Assembly (NCBI RefSeq): GCF_002080045.1
Contig: NZ_MUIN01000011.1
Location: 440,354 to 504,353 of the forward strand
Direction: 5' to 3'
DNA from: Pseudomonas sp. Bc-h
Lineage (GTDB): Bacteria; Pseudomonadota; Gammaproteobacteria; Pseudomonadales; Pseudomonadaceae
Length of the DNA: 64,000 nucleotides
Shown here: positions 62,175 to 64,000 of the stretch, piece by piece
Layout: each line of letters begins with the position of its first letter
Numbering within the stretch: position 1 is the first letter of the stretch
The notes under the pieces: model-generated
Seen by the model: only the letters and a program-made list of their open reading frames with translations
What the model was told of the DNA's origin: nothing
Databases searched by the model: none
Program-made: the position numbers and the translations under genes

Positions 62175-63130
62175 TTGATCTAGCCCCATTGGTCCGCCGT
62201 CTGGCGGGCACCCCCCTGCATGCCTGGGCCCAAGGCCTGCAGGCGCAACTCGACGCGAAGATGGAAAAAGGCCACGGCGACCTTGAGCGCTGGCAAGGTG
62301 CACTGAATTCGCTGCCCCAGCTGGTGCCCAGCCGTGTCGAACTCAAGGACGACTTCATCCTCGATGCCGATTGCGACGACGCCACGCGTGAGCAGACCCG
62401 CGCCGCGCTGATGGGCCTGTCACCTTGGCGCAAGGGGCCGTTCGATGTGTTCGGCGTGCACGTCGACACCGAATGGCGTTCGGACTGGAAATGGTCGCGA
62501 GTTGCCCCGCATCTGGATTTGAAGGGCAAGCGTGTGCTGGATGTCGGCTGCGGCAATGGCTATTACCAATGGCGCATGCTCGGCGCCGGTGCAGACAGCG
62601 TCATCGGTGTCGACCCCAACTGGCTGTTCTTCTGCCAGTTCCAGGCGATGCAACGATACCTGCCCGACCTGCCAGCGTGGCATCTGCCGTTCACTCTGGA
62701 AGACCTTCCGGCGCGGCTGGAAGGCTTCGACACCGTGTTTTCCATGGGCGTGCTGTATCACCGCAAATCGCCGATCGATCACTTGTTGGCGTTGAAAGAC
62801 TGCCTGGTGAAAGGTGGCGAGCTGGTGCTGGAAACCATGGTGGTGGAAGGCGATGTGCATCAGGTGCTGGTACCTGAAGATCGCTACTCGCAGATGCGCA
62901 ACGTGTGGTTCTTGCCATCTGTGCCTGCGCTGGAGCTGTGGCTGCGCCGTGCAGGTTTTGTTGATGTGCGTTGCGTGGATGTCAGCACGACGACGGTCGA
63001 AGAACAACGCGGCACCGAGTGGATGCGTTATCAGTCGCTGAGCGATTTCCTCGATCCAGACGATCACAGCAAGACCGTGGAAGGACTGCCTGCCCCGCGC
63101 CGCGCCGTTATCGTCGGCCGCAAGGCGTAA
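62171..63130 (+). CDS. cmoB: tRNA U34 carboxymethyltransferase
   Basis: A 319-residue enzyme that transfers the carboxymethyl group of carboxy-SAM onto 5-hydroxyuridine at tRNA position 34. The methyltransferase core is LKGKRVLDVGCGNGYYQWRMLG, GVDPNWLFFCQFQAMQRYL and TVFSMGVLYHRKSPIDHL. It forms a two-gene operon with cmoA, whose product supplies the cosubstrate. Confidence 0.95.
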   Translation: MIDLAPLVRRLAGTPLHAWAQGLQAQLDAKMEKGHGDLERWQGALNSLPQLVPSRVELKDDFILDADCDDATREQTRAALMGLSPWRKGPFDVFGVHVDTEWRSDWKWSRVAPHLDLKGKRVLDVGCGNGYYQWRMLGAGADSVIGVDPNWLFFCQFQAMQRYLPDLPAWHLPFTLEDLPARLEGFDTVFSMGVLYHRKSPIDHLLALKDCLVKGGELVLETMVVEGDVHQVLVPEDRYSQMRNVWFLPSVPALELWLRRAGFVDVRCVDVSTTTVEEQRGTEWMRYQSLSDFLDPDDHSKTVEGLPAPRRAVIVGRKA

Positions 63131-63198
63131 GCCAGGCCCTGGTTGCGCAACTGACACTTGATCGTCACACGCGGAGCATGGGAACGATCACATTACCC

Positions 63199-63268
63199 TT
63201 TAGCAGTCCGGCCCGCCGTCGGCAGCGGACTTGAGAACGCTACCGCCGGCAAGCCGGACCGCTACAGG
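63199..63268. repeat. REP-type inverted repeat (family A)
   Basis: TAGCAGTCCGGCCCGCCGTC is mirrored by TACCGCCGGCAAGCCGGACC then GCTACAGG. It sits between convergent cmoB and pdxJ. Confidence 0.8.
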
Positions 63269-63274
63269 CAATGG

Positions 63275-64000
63275 TTATCCCTTCAGCGCCGCCGCCAGAA
63301 TCAACGCTTTCATCTCGGACACTGCCGACTTCAAGCCTACGAACAGCGCGTGAGCTACTAGAGCATGGCCAATGTTCAGTTCGTTGATGCCCTTGATTGC
63401 GGCGACCGCTTCAACGTTGTGGTAATGCAAACCGTGACCGGCGTTGACGATCAGCCCCTGCTGGATGCCGAAAGCTACGCCATCGGCGATCCGCTTCAGC
63501 TCTTCAGCGACATCGGTCGGGGTCTCAGCGTCGGCATAACGGCCGGTGTGCAGCTCAATCGCAGGCGCACCCACACGCGCCGAGGCCTCGATCTGGCGTT
63601 CATCGGCATCAATGAACAGTGACACTTCGCTGCCAATGGCAGACAGACGCTCCACCGCGGCCTTGATCCGGGCTTCTTGACCTGCAACATCGAGACCGCC
63701 TTCGGTGGTCAGTTCCTGACGGGTCTCCGGAACTAGGCAAATGTGCGCCGGACGAATGCGCTCGGCGAACGCCATCATCTCTTCGGTGACACCCATTTCG
63801 AAATTCATGCGGGTCTGCAGCACATCCTTGAGCAGCAGCACATCGCGCTCCTGGATGTGACGGCGGTCTTCGCGCAAGTGCACGGTAATGCCATCGGCGC
63901 CCGCCTCTTCTGCGTCCAGCGCAGCTTTTACCGGATCGGGGTAGCGGGTGCCGCGAGCCTGGCGCAGGGTCGCCACGTGGTCGATGTTCACGCCGAGCAG
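63275..64000 (-). CDS. pdxJ: Pyridoxine 5'-phosphate synthase, N-terminus cut by window edge
   Basis: The last step of vitamin B6 synthesis: condenses 1-deoxyxylulose 5-phosphate with 3-amino-2-oxopropyl phosphate. The signature LLGVNIDHVATLRQARGTRY begins at the right edge, followed by GADGITVHLREDRRHI and the C-terminal GHGLHYHNV. The frame stays open to 64000, and the GTG at 63991 is the valine of LGVNIDH, not the start; roughly ten residues are missing. recO usually lies upstream in Pseudomonas, outside this window. Confidence 0.93.
   Translation of the reverse strand: MLGVNIDHVATLRQARGTRYPDPVKAALDAEEAGADGITVHLREDRRHIQERDVLLLKDVLQTRMNFEMGVTEEMMAFAERIRPAHICLVPETRQELTTEGGLDVAGQEARIKAAVERLSAIGSEVSLFIDADERQIEASARVGAPAIELHTGRYADAETPTDVAEELKRIADGVAFGIQQGLIVNAGHGLHYHNVEAVAAIKGINELNIGHALVAHALFVGLKSAVSEMKALILAAALKG

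Overview
The window is a contiguous piece of chromosome from a fluorescent Pseudomonas, most probably of the P. syringae group. This is inferred from GC-rich coding, from conserved Pseudomonas blocks (pyrC-rnt, bfd-bfr, argF plus an orphan ABC ATPase, glpKRD, the acidic amino acid transporter with AauS/AauR, oprB-gcd, asrA-type lon next to icp, cmoAB-pdxJ) and from two families of REP/REPIN repeats between genes. No rRNA, tRNA, CRISPR array, prophage or insertion sequence was seen. About 56 genes are supported; the first (pyrC) and the last (pdxJ) are cut by the window edges.

Region 1 (1-9 kb) holds the pyrC tail, RNase T, bacterioferritin-associated ferredoxin under a Fur-type promoter, bacterioferritin, monothiol glutaredoxin, a molybdopterin oxidoreductase, argF, an orphan ABC ATPase, a PhzF-family enzyme and YbaK. 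Region 2 (9-13.5 kb) is the glycerol regulon glpK-glpR-glpD with candidate GlpR operators; glpF is not in the cluster. Region 3 (13.5-20.6 kb) is a glutamate/aspartate ABC transporter followed by its two-component system; the first gene has a sigma-54 promoter and two AauR-type palindromes. Region 4 (20.7-25 kb) is a minus-strand operon of a GntR regulator, an ADP-ribosylglycohydrolase, an NCS1 permease and a PfkB kinase. It resembles E. coli yegTUVW, whose substrate is unknown.

Region 5 (25-41 kb) carries a DsbA/FrnE oxidoreductase, a secreted alpha/beta hydrolase, metE with divergent metR, ddl-nudix, a zinc-free L31 paralogue behind a Zur-like box, an amino acid permease/C-N hydrolase pair with a divergent LuxR regulator, a membrane-anchored glutamate-synthase-like flavoprotein, a PIN-type toxin-antitoxin pair and an OpgC-type membrane protein. 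Region 6 (41-53.5 kb) has a large atypical class A PBP, a PadR regulator plus siderophore reductase pair (NfeR/NfeF type), a ZnuD-type TonB receptor behind a strong Zur box, and the periplasmic glucose route oprB-gcd. Region 7 (53.6-58 kb) is a minus-strand operon of a cupredoxin-like protein, a GGDEF/EAL protein, a DUF3034 protein and a lipoprotein truncated globin. Region 8 (58.3-64 kb) contains a second-type Lon protease with a near-perfect sigma-32 promoter, a lipoprotein cysteine-protease inhibitor, cmoA-cmoB and pdxJ.

Metal homeostasis recurs across the window: Fur (bfd), Zur (rpmE2, znuD), NfeR-like (nfeRF) and possibly copper (cupredoxin operon). The least understood units are the yegUVW-like operon, the cupredoxin/c-di-GMP/globin operon and the PIN toxin module.
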